A stretch of DNA of 35,156 nucleotides, taken from NCBI GenBank assembly GCA_049669185.1, contig JBATKF010000361.1, forward strand, positions 1 through 35,156, in the 5' to 3' direction. Each line of letters starts with the position of its first letter. Positions within the stretch are counted from its first letter, which is position 1. The position numbers were made by a program, and so were the translations under genes. Below, piece by piece: positions 1 through 7,982 of the stretch. The notes beneath the pieces are model-generated. The model saw only the letters and a list, made by a program, of their open reading frames with translations, had not been told where the DNA came from and did no database searches. Source of the DNA: Thiosocius sp049669185. GTDB lineage: Bacteria > Pseudomonadota > Gammaproteobacteria > Chromatiales > Chromatiaceae.

Positions 1-300
1 ACCGTGCACCACGCGATGACCGACACCGCGCAGCGACATGCCGGCGCTGTGTTGCCCGATCCAGTCGAGAGCGAACGCGATGGCCAGTTGATGATTATCG
101 ATACCGTCCAGCTCGGAGCGCTGCGCCTCGCCGTCTAGCCCACTCGTCCGACGCCAGGCGCTCAGCAACGGCGCCGCACCGATGTTAGCGATCTGACCAC
201 GCAGGGTCACGGCGAGGTCGTCGGCGTCCGGCGGAATGCCGAAGACCGCAAACTTCAGACTGGATGACCCCGCGTTGAGGACCAATAGACCGTCAGTCAC
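1..300 (-). CDS. ackA: Acetate kinase, N-terminal 100 residues (gene runs off the window)
   Basis: Acetate kinase interconverts acetyl phosphate + ADP and acetate + ATP in the cytoplasm. The reverse-strand reading starts VTDGLLVLNAGSSSLKF, the phosphate-binding N-terminus of the ASKHA-fold acetate kinase family. The last visible residues are GHRVVHG, the conserved substrate-pocket motif found near residue 90 in the family. The GTG start at 300-298 is preceded by GGAGGGGAGC, a strong ribosome binding site. Only about a quarter of the usual ~400 residues is inside the window. It lies downstream of xsc on the same strand, so it probably converts the acetyl phosphate made by Xsc into acetate with ATP gain. 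Many xsc clusters carry pta at this place instead; none is visible here. Two inverted repeats separate it from xsc, so expression may be partly uncoupled. Confidence 0.93.
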   Translation of the reverse strand, partial: MTDGLLVLNAGSSSLKFAVFGIPPDADDLAVTLRGQIANIGAAPLLSAWRRTSGLDGEAQRSELDGIDNHQLAIAFALDWIGQHSAGMSLRGVGHRVVHG

Positions 301-339
301 GCTCCCCTCCTTGCCGACCGGCTGCACCCAATAAACAAC

Positions 340-366
340 GCGGGAACCCCACCCCGGGGTTCCCGC
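340..366 (-). terminator. Perfect hairpin between xsc and ackA
   Basis: An 11-bp perfect inverted repeat (GCGGGAACCCC / GGGGTTCCCGC) surrounds a 5-nt loop. On the minus strand it is followed by GTTGTTTATT, which is only moderately T-rich. It may be a weak terminator or attenuator after xsc, or a stability element ahead of ackA. A full intrinsic terminator is not certain. Confidence 0.5.
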
Positions 367-398
367 AAGACGCATCCAGCAGAGGCTCAGGAGATGCT

Positions 399-456
399 AG
401 CAGCCTGTCGGACTCAACACTGTTCGGCTGCAAACGGTCAAATCCGACAGGCTGCT
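399..456. repeat. REP-like inverted repeat just after xsc
   Basis: Perfect 14-bp arms AGCAGCCTGTCGGA (399-412) and TCCGACAGGCTGCT (443-456) enclose 30 bases and begin 5 bases past the xsc stop codon. The CAGCCTGTCGGA core resembles dispersed repetitive extragenic elements I recall from gammaproteobacterial genomes. It could form a large stem-loop at the end of the xsc message. No second copy was seen in this window. Confidence 0.55.
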
Positions 457-460
457 GGGT

Positions 461-2224
461 TCAGACATAGTCCTTGTACTTTTCCAGATAACGCACCGGC
501 TTGCTCAGCGCGTCACGGCGGAAGGGGTCGCCGAGTTCACGGGTGCACATGATCTCCAGGACACAGGTCTTGCCCCGGTTCATCTGCAGATCCACTGCCC
601 TGTCGAGCGCAGCACCGACCTCTTCGAGACTGTCGACCCGGATACCCTCGGCACCCATCGCCTGGGCGATCTTCGCCCAGCTCTCGTTCTCGAGTTCGGC
701 GGCAACAAAGCGACGGTTGTAGAAGTCGACCTGGTTCTTCTTCTCCGCCCCCCACTGGCGATTGTGGAACACCACCGCGGTGACCGGGATGTTGTGGCGC
801 ACGCAGGTCAGCGTCTCCTGCATGCTCATGCCCCAGGCGCCGTCACCGGCGTAGGCGATCGCCGGGCGGTCGGGTGCGGCCACCTTGGCGCCGATGATGG
901 TCGGGAAGGCATAGCCGCAGTTGCCCCAGCTCATCGCGGCGAAGAAGCTGCGCGGCCGCTCGAAGCGCAGGTAGCTGTTGGCCACCGAGTTGATGTTGCC
1001 GATGTCGGTCGACACCATCACATCGGCGGGCATGGCCTTCTCCAGTTCACGCAGCACCTGACGCGGGTGCAGGTAGTTGCCCGGCTCTGCCTCCTGCTCG
1101 GCGATCATGTCGAGGCTGAACGAGTCCTTCTCGTGGGTCCACTCGTTCAGCTCCTTCTCCCAGGCCTGCTTCTCCTGTTGCACCTCGGCACCCCGCGCAT
1201 CGCGGGTCGCGTCGCAGGCCAGATTGCGGTCACGCAGCCGCGCGGTCAGCGCCTTCGTGGCCGCACCGGCGTCGCCGCAGATACCGACCGAGATCTTCTT
1301 CACCAGCCCCAGCATCTTGTGATCGGCATCGACCTGGATGATCTTGGCGTTTTTCGGCCAATAGTCCATGCCGTGCTGCGGCAGCGTGCCGAACGGGCCC
1401 AGGCGCGAGCCCAAGGCCAGCACTACGTCGGCCTTGGCGATCAGCTTCATCGCGGCCTTGGAACCCTGATAGCCGAGCGGGCCGCACCACAGCGGGTGGC
1501 TGGCCGGGAAGGAATCGTTGTGCAGATAACTGTTGACTACCGGCGCCCCGAGACGCTCGGCCAGTTCCCTGCACTCCTCCACCGCATCGGCCATGACCAC
1601 GCCGCCGCCGGAGATGATCACCGGGAACGCGGCCTCGGCCAGCAGGTCCGCGGCATGGTTGAGGCTGTTCTCGCCGCCCGGGCCACGCTCCAGGCGCTGC
1701 GGCTGTGGGATCTCGACATCGATGTCGCCGTAGAAATAATCGCGCGGGATATTGAGCTGGGTCGGGCCCATCTCAGACATTGCGCGATCGAAGCAGCGTG
1801 CGGTGAATTCCGCCATGCGCGCCGGATTGCAGACATGGCCCTGGTACTTGGTGAACTCCTGGAACATCGGCAGCTGGTTGGCCTCCTGGAAACCGCCCAG
1901 ACCTATCCCCATGGTGCCGGCCTCCGGCGTCACCACGACCACCGGACTGTGCGCCCAGTAGGCGGCCGCGACTGCGGTCACACAGTTGCTGATGCCGGGA
2001 CCATTCTGGCCAATGGTCACGCCGTGGCGGCCGCTCACTCGCGCGTAACCGTCGGCCATGTGCGTGGCGCCCTGTTCGTGGACTACGGGGATCAGTCGGA
2101 TACCCGCCGGGGCGAAGATATCCATCGCGTCCATGAAGGCGGAACCCATGATGCCAAACATGTCGGTCACATTGTTGGCGACCATGGTCTCCACAAACGC
2201 TTCACTCGGGGTCATGCGGGCCAT
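461..2224 (-). CDS. xsc: Sulfoacetaldehyde acetyltransferase
   Basis: Xsc is a cytoplasmic, thiamine-diphosphate-dependent enzyme. It splits sulfoacetaldehyde with phosphate to give acetyl phosphate and sulfite, the point where the C-S bond is broken. The 587-residue length fits the family. The N-terminal pyrimidine-binding domain (about 5-170) holds VVHEQGATHMADGYAR with the cofactor-activating Glu50. The C-terminal pyrophosphate-binding domain has the GDG...N motif at Gly460 to Asn488. The sequence is Xsc-like from end to end and not like acetolactate synthase. The ATG at 2224 is preceded by GAGGAG at a suitable distance. It follows tauX-tauY on the same strand but has its own AT-rich upstream region with promoter-like boxes. 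It is the only xsc in the window, so three upstream substrate modules seem to depend on it. Confidence 0.97.
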   Translation of the reverse strand: MARMTPSEAFVETMVANNVTDMFGIMGSAFMDAMDIFAPAGIRLIPVVHEQGATHMADGYARVSGRHGVTIGQNGPGISNCVTAVAAAYWAHSPVVVVTPEAGTMGIGLGGFQEANQLPMFQEFTKYQGHVCNPARMAEFTARCFDRAMSEMGPTQLNIPRDYFYGDIDVEIPQPQRLERGPGGENSLNHAADLLAEAAFPVIISGGGVVMADAVEECRELAERLGAPVVNSYLHNDSFPASHPLWCGPLGYQGSKAAMKLIAKADVVLALGSRLGPFGTLPQHGMDYWPKNAKIIQVDADHKMLGLVKKISVGICGDAGAATKALTARLRDRNLACDATRDARGAEVQQEKQAWEKELNEWTHEKDSFSLDMIAEQEAEPGNYLHPRQVLRELEKAMPADVMVSTDIGNINSVANSYLRFERPRSFFAAMSWGNCGYAFPTIIGAKVAAPDRPAIAYAGDGAWGMSMQETLTCVRHNIPVTAVVFHNRQWGAEKKNQVDFYNRRFVAAELENESWAKIAQAMGAEGIRVDSLEEVGAALDRAVDLQMNRGKTCVLEIMCTRELGDPFRRDALSKPVRYLEKYKDYV

Positions 2225-2282
2225 AAACCAATCTCCTCATCTGTAGGCAGCGTCGCTATGACGGCTTCGCTTGTTTTATCGT

Positions 2283-2316
2283 AAATTGAGATTATACGTC
2301 TCGATTTTGATGTCAA
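2283..2316 (-). promoter_or_regulatory. xsc promoter with overlapping palindromic operator
   Basis: On the minus strand TTGACA (2316-2311) and TATAAT (2296-2291) are both consensus boxes, but they are only 14 nt apart instead of about 17. The -10 box sits inside a near-perfect palindrome, AAATCGAGA-N7-TCTCAATTT (2307-2283, one mismatch per arm). A regulator binding there would control access to the -10 box. The short spacer suggests a promoter that needs help. The regulator is unknown; the IclR proteins and TauR are candidates. Confidence 0.55.
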
Positions 2317-2423
2317 GTCATTTTCTGAACTTTTCCGGATCACTGTTCCAGGATATTTTGTTCCTCTGGCTGCCCGATTTCCGGCTCGTCGACATAGACC
2401 TCCCCCAGGGCACAGGCAGCCGG

Positions 2424-3848
2424 TCACGGCCGCTCGTCGTTGAAGTGATACCAGCGGTACAAGAAGCGCTGGCCGACGCGGCGAAAAGGCGCGAACAGCG
2501 GCGACGCGATCGCCGGGGTCAGCACATTTGGAAACGGTAACGGAGAATCGAATATCGGCAGTTCCACGGGCGCCGGTCTGCCGGCAATGCGCGCGGCCAT
2601 CCGGCGGCCGGCCTGGGCCGAATACATCACCCCGTTCCCACCGTAGCCGAGGGCGTAGAAGATATTTTGCTGCGGATCGGGCTGGCCGATGCGCGGCATC
2701 ATGTCGTGCGACACGTCGACCCAACCCCACCAGGAGTAGTCGATATCGATCCCGGCCAGCGCGGGGAACTTGCGCGCCAGGTTGGTGCGCAACAATGCCT
2801 CGTACTGCTGTTGTGGCGCATCGCGGCCGGTGATCGCACTGCGGCTGCCGATCTGCACGCGACCGTCGGGCAACAGGCGGTAGTAGTGACGCAAGACGCG
2901 CGTATCGGTCAGCACCTGATGGGTGCGAAAGTTGGTCGCCTCGCGCTCCTCCCGGGTCAAAGGACGGGTCACGATGGAGTTCGACAGGATCGGCATCAGC
3001 CGGTTCTTGAGTTTCCTGTGCAGGCCCTGCGAGGTATAGCCGCCGGTCGCAACACCGACTGCGCGGGCCTTCACCACACCGCCAGGGGTGTGCAGGAAGT
3101 GCGCGCCATCGCGGGTCTCCCAGCCCTGTACCGGACTTGCGGTATGCACCTTGACGCCCAGCGAGCGTGCCAGGCGCAGGTAGCCGAAGGCCAGCTTGCC
3201 GGCATGGATGCCGATGCCCTCGGGTTCGTGCATCGCACCCGCTGCCTCCTGGTCGCCGACATAGTCGCGCTTGACGGTCTCCGCATCGAGTATGCGGACC
3301 TTGTAATCGAATACCGCGTTGCAGACCTCGGCCTCCTTCTGCAGACGGGCCATCACGCTGGGCTTGTGCGCTATATAAAGATGCCCGCCCGGCTGCGGAT
3401 CGCAGTCGATCTCAGCAATAAGGCCCTTGAAGGTCTCCATGGCATCACAAACCTCGTGGTGCAGGCGCAACGCCACGTCGCGGCCCCAGCGCTGGATCCA
3501 CTGCGAGCGCTTGAGGCGCCCGGAGGCGCATTGGGCCTGTCCGCCGTTACGCGTGCTGCAACCCCAACTCGCACGATTGGCCTCCAGTACCGTCGCCTTT
3601 ATGCCGTGCTCGCGGGCCAGAAAGATGGCACAGGCCAGGCCGGTGAAACCGGAGCCGATGATGACCACATCCGCATCCAGATCGCCGCTGACCGGGCCGT
3701 CGTCAGGCGGCGGCGTACCGGCGGTGCCAATCCAGTAGGTCGGCGCGTATTGCTGACCTTGACCGGGGGTCGCCTCGACCAGGGGGTCATAGGCGGGGTT
3801 ATAGGCGCCGAAGGCGTCGTTCAACACATGCTTGGATGCAGTTGCCAT
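2424..3848 (-). CDS. tauY: Taurine dehydrogenase large subunit (FAD-dependent oxidoreductase)
   Basis: This 474-residue flavoprotein is of the DadA/glycine-oxidase type. A Rossmann FAD motif VVIIGSGFTGLA lies at residues 61-72, after an N-terminal extension of about 55 residues. The C-terminal YALGYGGNGVMYSAQAGR is the usual second flavin-contact region. The family oxidises amines or amino acids. Its position directly after a small SnoaL-like gene and before xsc matches tauXY of Paracoccus and Rhodobacter, where TauXY oxidatively deaminates taurine to sulfoacetaldehyde and ammonia, passing electrons to a respiratory carrier. The start at 3848 lies 41 bases after tauX and has only a weak ribosome binding site, which suggests translation coupled to tauX. 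The substrate is inferred from context; sequence alone would also fit other amine oxidases. Confidence 0.85.
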   Translation of the reverse strand: MATASKHVLNDAFGAYNPAYDPLVEATPGQGQQYAPTYWIGTAGTPPPDDGPVSGDLDADVVIIGSGFTGLACAIFLAREHGIKATVLEANRASWGCSTRNGGQAQCASGRLKRSQWIQRWGRDVALRLHHEVCDAMETFKGLIAEIDCDPQPGGHLYIAHKPSVMARLQKEAEVCNAVFDYKVRILDAETVKRDYVGDQEAAGAMHEPEGIGIHAGKLAFGYLRLARSLGVKVHTASPVQGWETRDGAHFLHTPGGVVKARAVGVATGGYTSQGLHRKLKNRLMPILSNSIVTRPLTREEREATNFRTHQVLTDTRVLRHYYRLLPDGRVQIGSRSAITGRDAPQQQYEALLRTNLARKFPALAGIDIDYSWWGWVDVSHDMMPRIGQPDPQQNIFYALGYGGNGVMYSAQAGRRMAARIAGRPAPVELPIFDSPLPFPNVLTPAIASPLFAPFRRVGQRFLYRWYHFNDERP

Positions 3849-3889
3849 GGTGGTGGTCCGGTGAAAGGAAAACGAACGAGACCGGCCGT

Positions 3890-4270
3890 TCAGACCGGTT
3901 TGATCAGCGGGCGGTCCTTGCGAAACGCCTTCTTGGTCGCCACCTTTCCGTCACGAAAGGTGAACAGGTCGACCCCGTCCGCCTCGATTCGCATGCCGTC
4001 TGCGCGCGTACCGACCAACGTCCATTGCGAAACACCGAGCCCGTCGGCGGCGAAATGCGCATCGTTGGCCCAGCGCACGTCGGGGAAGGTCTCCCACACC
4101 TTGGCGAAGGCGGCACCGACGGCATCGTGACCAACGAAACGCGCCCCGTAGGCCTCGGGGCCGGCGGCGGCCTCGAACACACAGTCGTCGGTCATGCAGG
4201 CCAGCACGCCCGCGAGATCATGACGATTGAAGGCATCGAAAAGGTCCTTCAGAACCCCGGCATCGGACAT
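3890..4270 (-). CDS. tauX: Taurine dehydrogenase small subunit (SnoaL/NTF2-like)
   Basis: This 126-residue protein has an NTF2/SnoaL-like fold pattern: an N-terminal helix (VLKDLFDAFNRHDLAGVLA), then strands with G-x-R-F-V-G-H-DAV and a C-terminal VDLFTFRDGKVATKKAF. The same reading frame is open 57 bases further upstream, but the ATG at 4270 is chosen because AGGAGAG lies at the right distance before it. In known taurine degraders a small protein of this kind, TauX, is encoded just before TauY and is described as the small subunit of taurine dehydrogenase. Its catalytic contribution is not clear from sequence. Without this context it would be called a generic SnoaL-like protein. Confidence 0.8.
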   Translation of the reverse strand: MSDAGVLKDLFDAFNRHDLAGVLACMTDDCVFEAAAGPEAYGARFVGHDAVGAAFAKVWETFPDVRWANDAHFAADGLGVSQWTLVGTRADGMRIEADGVDLFTFRDGKVATKKAFRKDRPLIKPV

Positions 4271-4385
4271 TGGCACTCTCCTGTGGTAGCCGCCGTTTTG
4301 ATTCAAGTGCGGCGCTGTTGAAGACACATCCGTTCAGCGGACGGCGCAAGGCCTGACGATGGCCGGCGCGGGCCCGGTGAGGAGG

Positions 4386-4441
4386 ATTCTAACGGTGACG
4401 TATGCAGGCTAGTCGTGGGCCGCTGGCAAGAGTAGGACCAG
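4386..4441 (-). promoter_or_regulatory. Possible TauR-activated promoter of tauXY
   Basis: Reading on the minus strand, CTGGTCCTAC (4441-4432) lies upstream of TAGAAT (4391-4386), a 5-of-6 match to a -10 box. The -35 region is poor, as expected for an activator-dependent promoter. CTGGTCCTAC resembles the CTGG-x-CTAA elements upstream of tauK and the CTGGACYTAA repeats I recall for Rhodobacter TauR. Only one copy is seen here, so this is tentative. Confidence 0.35.
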
Positions 4442-4485
4442 ATGAGGAGATTCGCTTGGGCCAAGGGCGCCCCCGCTGCGGGCGT

Positions 4486-6006
4486 TCAGGCCCTGTGCAC
4501 CGGGCGGGCGTCTGGAGCACTATCGAGCTGTTGCCGGATCAAGGCGGCCAGCGTCGCGATACCGGGCTCGATGCGCGGCCCCTTGATCGACGAGTAGCCG
4601 AGGCGGAAGAAGTTGCGCGGGCCATTCGGGTCGAGGAAATACACGCCACCCGGTTCGAGCAACAGGCCATGCGCACACGCGTGCTCAGCCAGTCGGTCTG
4701 TGTCCAATGCAGCATCGCCGCGGATCCAGTAGGAGGTGCCGCCGAACGTGGGTATATGAAAGGAGTTGGGTAGATGGGCATCCAGCGCCTCGTTCATCAG
4801 CTGCCAGCGTTCCTGGAGCACCTTGTTCAGGCGGTGGATGTGCGCATCGTGGTAACCCATCGACAGAAACAGTGCCACCATGCGCTGATTGTTGCTCGGC
4901 GGATGGCGCACCATGAGTCGGCGCAGTGCCCTGGCCTCTCGGATCAGATCACGCGGTCCGACCATGAAACCGACACGCAGGCCGGGTGCCAACGTCTTGG
5001 AGAGTCCCCCGACATAGATCACGCGGTCTTCCTGATCCAGGCTCTTCAACGCCGGTGTCGGTTCGCCGACGAAGTTGGTCTCACTCTCGTAATCGTCTTC
5101 GATCAGCAGAAAGTCTTCCTGCGCCGCGCGTTCGAGCAGCTCGCGGCGGCGGAGCTCGGGCAGCGTAACGGTGGTCGGCACATGATGACTCGGTGTGACA
5201 TAGGCGATGTCGCAGCCGTCCATAGCACCCCCCGGGATCACCCCCGCCTCATCCACGGCCAGGGGCACTAATCGTGCGCCCTTGAGTTGGAAGATATTGC
5301 GCATATCCGGATAGCCGGGATCCTCGATACCGACGCGGCTGTTGCGGTCGAGCAACAGCTCGGCGATCAGGTACAGCGCATGCTGGGCACCAAGGGTAAT
5401 GAGGATCTCGTCGCTGTCGGCCCAGACTCCACGACGCGGCAGCACGCGGTTCTGTATCTGTTCGACCAGCAGGGGATCGTCCGCATCGAACCGATCCTGT
5501 GCGCAGGATCTCACCTCGGCGACGCTCTGCAGCTCGCGGCAGCACTCGCGCCAGTCTGCGGTCGGAAAGAGTTCGGGATCGGGTTGCCCGTAGATGAACG
5601 GATACTTGTACTGTCTCCAGTCCATCGGCTTGTGGATGTTGCGCTGATGCGAGGGATGCAGCTTGAAGCGGCGTTCCCAGTCGACGGAGGCCGCCGCACC
5701 GCTGGCCTGTTTTGCCGCAAAGCGGCCTTTTAGGATATCCGGATTGACAAAATAGCCGCTGCGCGCGTGGGCACTCAGGTAGCCGTCGTCGACCAGATGT
5801 TGATACGACAGCACGACAGTGTTGCGCGCGATGCCGAGCTGCTTTGCCAGTTCCCGCGAAGAAGGCAGCGGCCGATCCAACGGGATGCGGCCATCGAGGA
5901 TCGCATCCACCAGCGCCCGGCGCAGCTGACGCTGCAGACTGACTTCGGAATCGGTGGAGAGCTGAAACAGCTGTCGCCACATCGGTTGTTCAGATTGCAG
6001 CGTCAT
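4486..6006 (-). CDS. tauR: MocR-type (GntR/aminotransferase) regulator of taurine genes
   Basis: This 506-residue chimeric regulator starts with a GntR winged helix (about residues 20-90; PLPSSRELAKQLGIARNTVV and GYLSAHARSGYFV). It continues with a fold-type I aminotransferase-like domain to the end. The PLP-anchoring lysine is Lys337 in GGLSKTLAPGLRVGF, and the aspartate that pairs with the PLP ring is in the EDDYESE stretch near residue 303. Members of this family sense amines through PLP, and TauR activates taurine genes in Rhodobacter capsulatus. It is divergent from the TRAP binding-protein gene and upstream of tauX on the same strand, so it can act on both sides. A downstream ATG at 5982 is an alternative start. 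Confidence 0.88.
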   Translation of the reverse strand: MTLQSEQPMWRQLFQLSTDSEVSLQRQLRRALVDAILDGRIPLDRPLPSSRELAKQLGIARNTVVLSYQHLVDDGYLSAHARSGYFVNPDILKGRFAAKQASGAAASVDWERRFKLHPSHQRNIHKPMDWRQYKYPFIYGQPDPELFPTADWRECCRELQSVAEVRSCAQDRFDADDPLLVEQIQNRVLPRRGVWADSDEILITLGAQHALYLIAELLLDRNSRVGIEDPGYPDMRNIFQLKGARLVPLAVDEAGVIPGGAMDGCDIAYVTPSHHVPTTVTLPELRRRELLERAAQEDFLLIEDDYESETNFVGEPTPALKSLDQEDRVIYVGGLSKTLAPGLRVGFMVGPRDLIREARALRRLMVRHPPSNNQRMVALFLSMGYHDAHIHRLNKVLQERWQLMNEALDAHLPNSFHIPTFGGTSYWIRGDAALDTDRLAEHACAHGLLLEPGGVYFLDPNGPRNFFRLGYSSIKGPRIEPGIATLAALIRQQLDSAPDARPVHRA

Positions 6007-6042
6007 TTCCCGGCCTGGTGCGATGACCTTCCCGAAATGAGG

Positions 6043-6103
6043 CCAGGTCTAAGGGCTGCCACCCGGCCACTGGTCTCATTCGCAACCCTACACTGGCTCT
6101 AAC
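6043..6103 (+). promoter_or_regulatory. Three direct repeats between tauR and tauK, candidate TauR sites
   Basis: Three similar elements lie in the same orientation: CCAGGTCTAAGG (6043-6054), ACTGGTCTCATT (6069-6080) and ACTGGCTCTAAC (6092-6103). Their cores are 26 and about 23 bases apart. MocR regulators commonly bind direct repeats of this kind, and the core is close to the TauR element CTGGACYTAA as I remember it. TACTAT at 6132-6137 is a possible -10 for tauK. The spacing and orientation are visible; the binding protein is inferred. Confidence 0.45.
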
Positions 6104-6275
6104 CCTGTCCGGGGTCGGCGTATAGGTTTCGTACTATCATTGGGTGTACGGACAGCCGCCGCACGCTCGGGGATCAGTATAGCCCGGGGCCGTTCCCCGA
6201 GTCTTATGGACAGGCGACCTCGGTACACCAGCCACCGTCGGCCTCCACCGGGCCGTAAGGACAAAGGAGAGAACA

Positions 6276-7265
6276 ATGACCTTGAGAATGAAGTCCGGTT
6301 TACTTGCATTGGCCTTGCTGCTGGCCATGACCACTGTTCAGGCCAAGACGTTCCGCATGGCGCTGGGAGACGCACAGGGCGGCACCCAGTGGGAGCTGGG
6401 GACCAAGTTCGCCGAGCTGTTCGAGGCCAAGACCGGTGGCAAGCACAAGATTCGCCTGTATGCCAACGGGCAGCTGGGAAGCGAGCAGGACACGGTCAAC
6501 GATGCGGCGATCGGCACGCTGGATTTCTCGGTGCTGGCGATCAACAACATCACGCCGTTCTCACCATCGGTCGGTGTCCTCACCCTGCCCTATGTGATCC
6601 AAAGCCTGGACGATGCGGTCAAACTGACCCGCGGTGAGGTCGGCAAGGAGTTGGTCGAGAACACCATCCGCGACGCCGGCGTGCGCATCGTCGGCTGGGC
6701 CTATTCGGGCTTCCGCGTACTCACCAATTCGAAGCGGCCGGTGAAGACCCTGGACGATCTGCAGGGGATGATCATCCGGGTGCCGAAGAACGAGATCATG
6801 ATCGCCACCTATCAGGCCTGGGGCGTCAACCCGACCCCGATGGCCTGGGCGGAGACATTCGCGGCATTGCAGCAGGGCGTGGTGGACGGCCAGGACAACC
6901 CCTACATTACCAACCACGCGATGAAATTCTACGAGGTCCAGAAGTACATCACCAACATTCGATATATCTTCTCGCTCGAACCCTTGATCATCAGCGAGGC
7001 CGTGTTCCAGGACCAGAAGCCTGAGGTCCAGAAGGCCATCCTCGAGGCCGGCCAAGAGGCGACGCTGCACAGCGAGGCCTACATCAAGGCCACCGAGGCG
7101 AGCATTAAACAGGACCTGGCGGCGAAGGGGATGGAGATCTCCGACCCGGCCAATGACGAAAAGGAATGGATAGAGAAAGCGACCACGGCAGTCTGGCCAC
7201 AGTACTACGACAGCATTGGCGGCAAGGACAAGCTCGACCAGGTGCTGAAGCTGCTCGGCCGCTGA
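6276..7265 (+). CDS. tauK: TRAP transporter solute-binding protein, probably for taurine
   Basis: This is a DctP-family periplasmic binding protein of 329 residues. It begins with a Sec signal peptide (basic MTLRMK, a hydrophobic stretch, then VQAKT near residue 23). Family features include the GTQWELGTKFAEL segment and the FAALQQGVVDGQDNP region, which contributes ligand contacts near residue 210. The start is fixed by AAAGGAGAG just upstream. It is divergent from tauR and followed by the small and large permease genes and a uspA gene, the layout called tauKLM in Rhodobacter. It should deliver taurine to an ion-gradient-driven importer. The ligand comes from context, because ectoine and other DctP proteins look alike at this level. 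A strong hairpin follows the stop codon. Confidence 0.82.
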   Translation: MTLRMKSGLLALALLLAMTTVQAKTFRMALGDAQGGTQWELGTKFAELFEAKTGGKHKIRLYANGQLGSEQDTVNDAAIGTLDFSVLAINNITPFSPSVGVLTLPYVIQSLDDAVKLTRGEVGKELVENTIRDAGVRIVGWAYSGFRVLTNSKRPVKTLDDLQGMIIRVPKNEIMIATYQAWGVNPTPMAWAETFAALQQGVVDGQDNPYITNHAMKFYEVQKYITNIRYIFSLEPLIISEAVFQDQKPEVQKAILEAGQEATLHSEAYIKATEASIKQDLAAKGMEISDPANDEKEWIEKATTAVWPQYYDSIGGKDKLDQVLKLLGR

Positions 7266-7284
7266 TCCGGTCGCCGGCTGCAGG

Positions 7285-7319
7285 GGCGTAACGGCGGCGC
7301 TGGGCTCCGCCGCTACGCC
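7285..7319 (+). repeat. Hairpin after tauK
   Basis: Thirteen-base arms GGCGTAACGGCGG and CCGCCGCTACGCC, with one mismatch, flank a 9-nt loop and begin 19 nt after the tauK stop. No T-run follows, so it is probably an mRNA stability or processing element that keeps the binding-protein message in excess over tauL and tauM, rather than a terminator. Confidence 0.65.
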
Positions 7320-7406
7320 GTCGACCAGCGAGCGCCCCCCGCGCGCCTAAACCACATCATTCAACGATCGGCGATAACGCCGGCCAGCGCCACGAGGGTC
7401 AGGACC

Positions 7407-7964
7407 ATGTTTGGCAGAGTCGTCAACGGCCTCCTCAACAACATAGAAAGCTATGTGTGCCGCTTTCTGCTCGCCACCTTTGTGACCCTGCTGTTCGTTC
7501 AAATCGTATCGCGCGAGACCATGGGCTATTCCATCCCCTGGGGTGAAGAGGTCGCCACCTATCTGTTCGTCTGGTTCGCTTTTTTCGGCGCCGCCCACGC
7601 GGCCAAGATGTCGGCACACAACCGGGTCACCTTCCAGTTCAAGATCATGCCGGCCGTGGTGGCCAAGGGTAGCGAGTTCATTGCGGATATGATCTGGCTG
7701 GCCTTTAACCTGTATTTCGTCTATCTGAGCTACGACTTCATCTTCAACCGGATGAACGCCTTCTGGAAGTCGCAGACCACCGGTATACCGATGAAGTACA
7801 TCTATCTCGTGCTGCCCATCGCATTCGCCCTGATGTCGATCCGGATCATCCAGGTGAACTATCTGAAGCTGGTCAAGGGAGTCGCCATAAGCGACCCCGA
7901 CAGCCAGGAACTCGAGAACATCGAAGACCTTATGCGCGATCCCGACAAAAAAGATCGCCCCTGA
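7407..7964 (+). CDS. tauL: TRAP transporter small permease subunit
   Basis: This 185-residue DctQ-type membrane protein has four predicted transmembrane segments (about 20-40, 52-75, 92-115 and 130-150). The motif IPWGEEVATYLFVWFAFFGA, with the conserved glutamates after the second helix, is typical. The C-terminal tail is charged and cytoplasmic. The ATG at 7407 follows GAGGGTCAGGACC, which acts as ribosome binding site. It is separated from tauK by 141 bases including a hairpin, but is only 18 bases from tauM. It should associate with the large subunit to form the importer in the inner membrane. Confidence 0.88.
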   Translation: MFGRVVNGLLNNIESYVCRFLLATFVTLLFVQIVSRETMGYSIPWGEEVATYLFVWFAFFGAAHAAKMSAHNRVTFQFKIMPAVVAKGSEFIADMIWLAFNLYFVYLSYDFIFNRMNAFWKSQTTGIPMKYIYLVLPIAFALMSIRIIQVNYLKLVKGVAISDPDSQELENIEDLMRDPDKKDRP

Positions 7965-7982
7965 TTTGACGGGATCAACTGC

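Noticed and set aside
764..2284. Long plus-strand open frame of about 500 codons over xsc
   Set aside because: It is the antisense shadow of xsc. The product is rich in His, Arg and Gly without any domain, while the minus strand encodes a textbook Xsc.
2667..4130. Plus-strand open frame over tauY and tauX
   Set aside because: It is a shadow created by high GC. The minus-strand products are recognised families with ribosome binding sites.
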